Assembly: GCA_027039465.1 (NCBI GenBank)
Contig: JALWEA010000165.1
Location: forward strand, 1-6,497
DNA from: Calditrichia bacterium
GTDB taxonomy: Bacteria > Calditrichota > Calditrichia > Calditrichales > Calditrichaceae
Reading direction: 5' to 3'
Length of the DNA stretch: 6,497 bases
A program made the translations under genes and the position numbers. The notes beneath the pieces are model-generated. The model ran no database searches. It was not told the DNA's origin and worked only from the letters and a program-made list of their open reading frames with translations. Below are positions 5,855-6,497 of the stretch, piece after piece (positions within the stretch are counted from its first letter, which is position 1; each line of letters starts with the position of its first letter).

Positions 5855-6497
5855 ATGAAAAAGTTAAAATTATTATATTTCACCAATTCGTTTCCTTTAT
5901 TAGGAGGGCAGGTTGTTATTTTTGAGCAAGTTTATGAAGACTTAAGTAAAATGAAGGATATAAACATAAAAAAAGTAAATATCAATTTAATGAAATCTTG
6001 GAAAATTTTATTATTTTTTTTCAGAATAATTTATGGTTTAGTCTCTGTTCCATTTTATGATGTGATTAGTTTTCAGGCATCTTATAATTATATTCATTTT
6101 TTAGGTCCGATAGTATTTATCTGGTCAAAATTTTGGCATAAACCGGTTGTCCTTAGGACAAGCGCCGGGAATAATATCGATTTATATTATGAAAGGAATA
6201 AATTTTTTCAAAAAATTTTAAAGAGAACGATATTGAATGCTGATATTTCGTTTTATGAAACTAAATATCAAGTAAAATATTTTTCATACCTGAGTGAAAA
6301 TAAAGTTAAATATATGCCAAATAATAGAAGATATATTGAAACAAATTGGAAATCCAAACAAACCAAAGCACATAAATTCCTATATTTGGGATGGATTGAC
6401 GAAAGAAAAGGTGTCCAGATGTTAATTGATACTTTCTCAGAAATTGTTGAAAAGTATCCCGTGGAATTAGATATATTCGGTACCGATTATATAGGAA
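5855..6497 (+). CDS. Glycosyltransferase family 4 (GT-B fold), 5' part, runs off the window
   Basis: At least 214 residues are visible and the frame is still open at the right edge. The N-terminal half looks like a GT-B acceptor domain: strand KLKLLYFTNSFP (3-14) followed by a GG turn (17-18), FYDVISFQAS (67-76), then HFLGPIVF and KPVVLRTSAGNN (96-107), the usual plea-for-donor-domain pattern of GT4 enzymes. The linker VKYMPNN (151-157) is followed by the start of the donor domain, KFLYLGWIDERKGVQMLIDT (174-193), the GT4 signature with glycine, arginine and lysine-glycine, and then LDIFGT (205-210). The glutamate-rich nucleotide-sugar site lies beyond the window. Role: transfer of a sugar to the lipid-linked repeat unit in the cytoplasm. 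All seven arginine codons are AGA or AGG and G+C is about 25-29% in most sampled blocks, unlike the upstream genes. Alternative start at 5840; both are in the same frame as the preceding gene, separated only by its TAA. Confidence 0.82.
   Translation, partial: MKKLKLLYFTNSFPLLGGQVVIFEQVYEDLSKMKDINIKKVNINLMKSWKILLFFFRIIYGLVSVPFYDVISFQASYNYIHFLGPIVFIWSKFWHKPVVLRTSAGNNIDLYYERNKFFQKILKRTILNADISFYETKYQVKYFSYLSENKVKYMPNNRRYIETNWKSKQTKAHKFLYLGWIDERKGVQMLIDTFSEIVEKYPVELDIFGTDYIG

Overview
The window is a single-direction (+ strand) piece of a surface-polysaccharide gene cluster of the Wzx/Wzy-dependent type. Seven genes are packed with almost no intergenic space: the 3' end of an OPX (Wza-like, SLBB-domain) export protein, two tandem Wzz-like chain-length proteins, a Wzx-type flippase, a GT2 glycosyltransferase, a polytopic protein that best fits a Wzy-type polymerase, and the 5' part of a GT4 glycosyltransferase cut by the window end. 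No RNA gene, mobile element, CRISPR array, promoter or terminator could be supported. The longest stretch without a gene is 41 bases, so the cluster probably reads as one operon whose promoter and end lie outside.

Organism: a Gram-negative (diderm) bacterium, because an OPX outer-membrane export protein and Wzz-like inner-membrane proteins are present. The C-terminal layout of the OPX protein and the moderate base composition (about 40% G+C by hand sampling, lower in membrane segments) are compatible with FCB-group lineages such as Calditrichota or Ignavibacteria. That placement is an impression and not a demonstrated assignment.

Layout: 1-224 OPX end; 241-1236 and 1278-2213 two Wzz paralogues starting at GTG and TTG; 2227-3492 flippase; 3489-4532 GT2 (ATGA overlap with the flippase); 4529-5839 polymerase-like membrane protein (ATGA overlap with GT2); about 5855 to beyond the end, GT4. 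The last 100 bases of the polymerase gene and the GT4 gene are far more A+T-rich than the rest. All seven arginine codons of the GT4 fragment are AGA/AGG, while the upstream genes sampled mostly use CGN.

How they fit: glycosyltransferases (GT2, GT4 and others outside) build a lipid-linked repeat unit on the cytoplasmic face. The flippase moves it across the inner membrane, the Wzy-like protein polymerises it in the periplasm, the Wzz pair sets chain length, and the OPX protein exports the polymer. No initiating sugar-phosphate transferase and no sugar-nucleotide pathway gene lies in the window. This looks like a recognisable polysaccharide locus with some unusual details, not a wholly new system.
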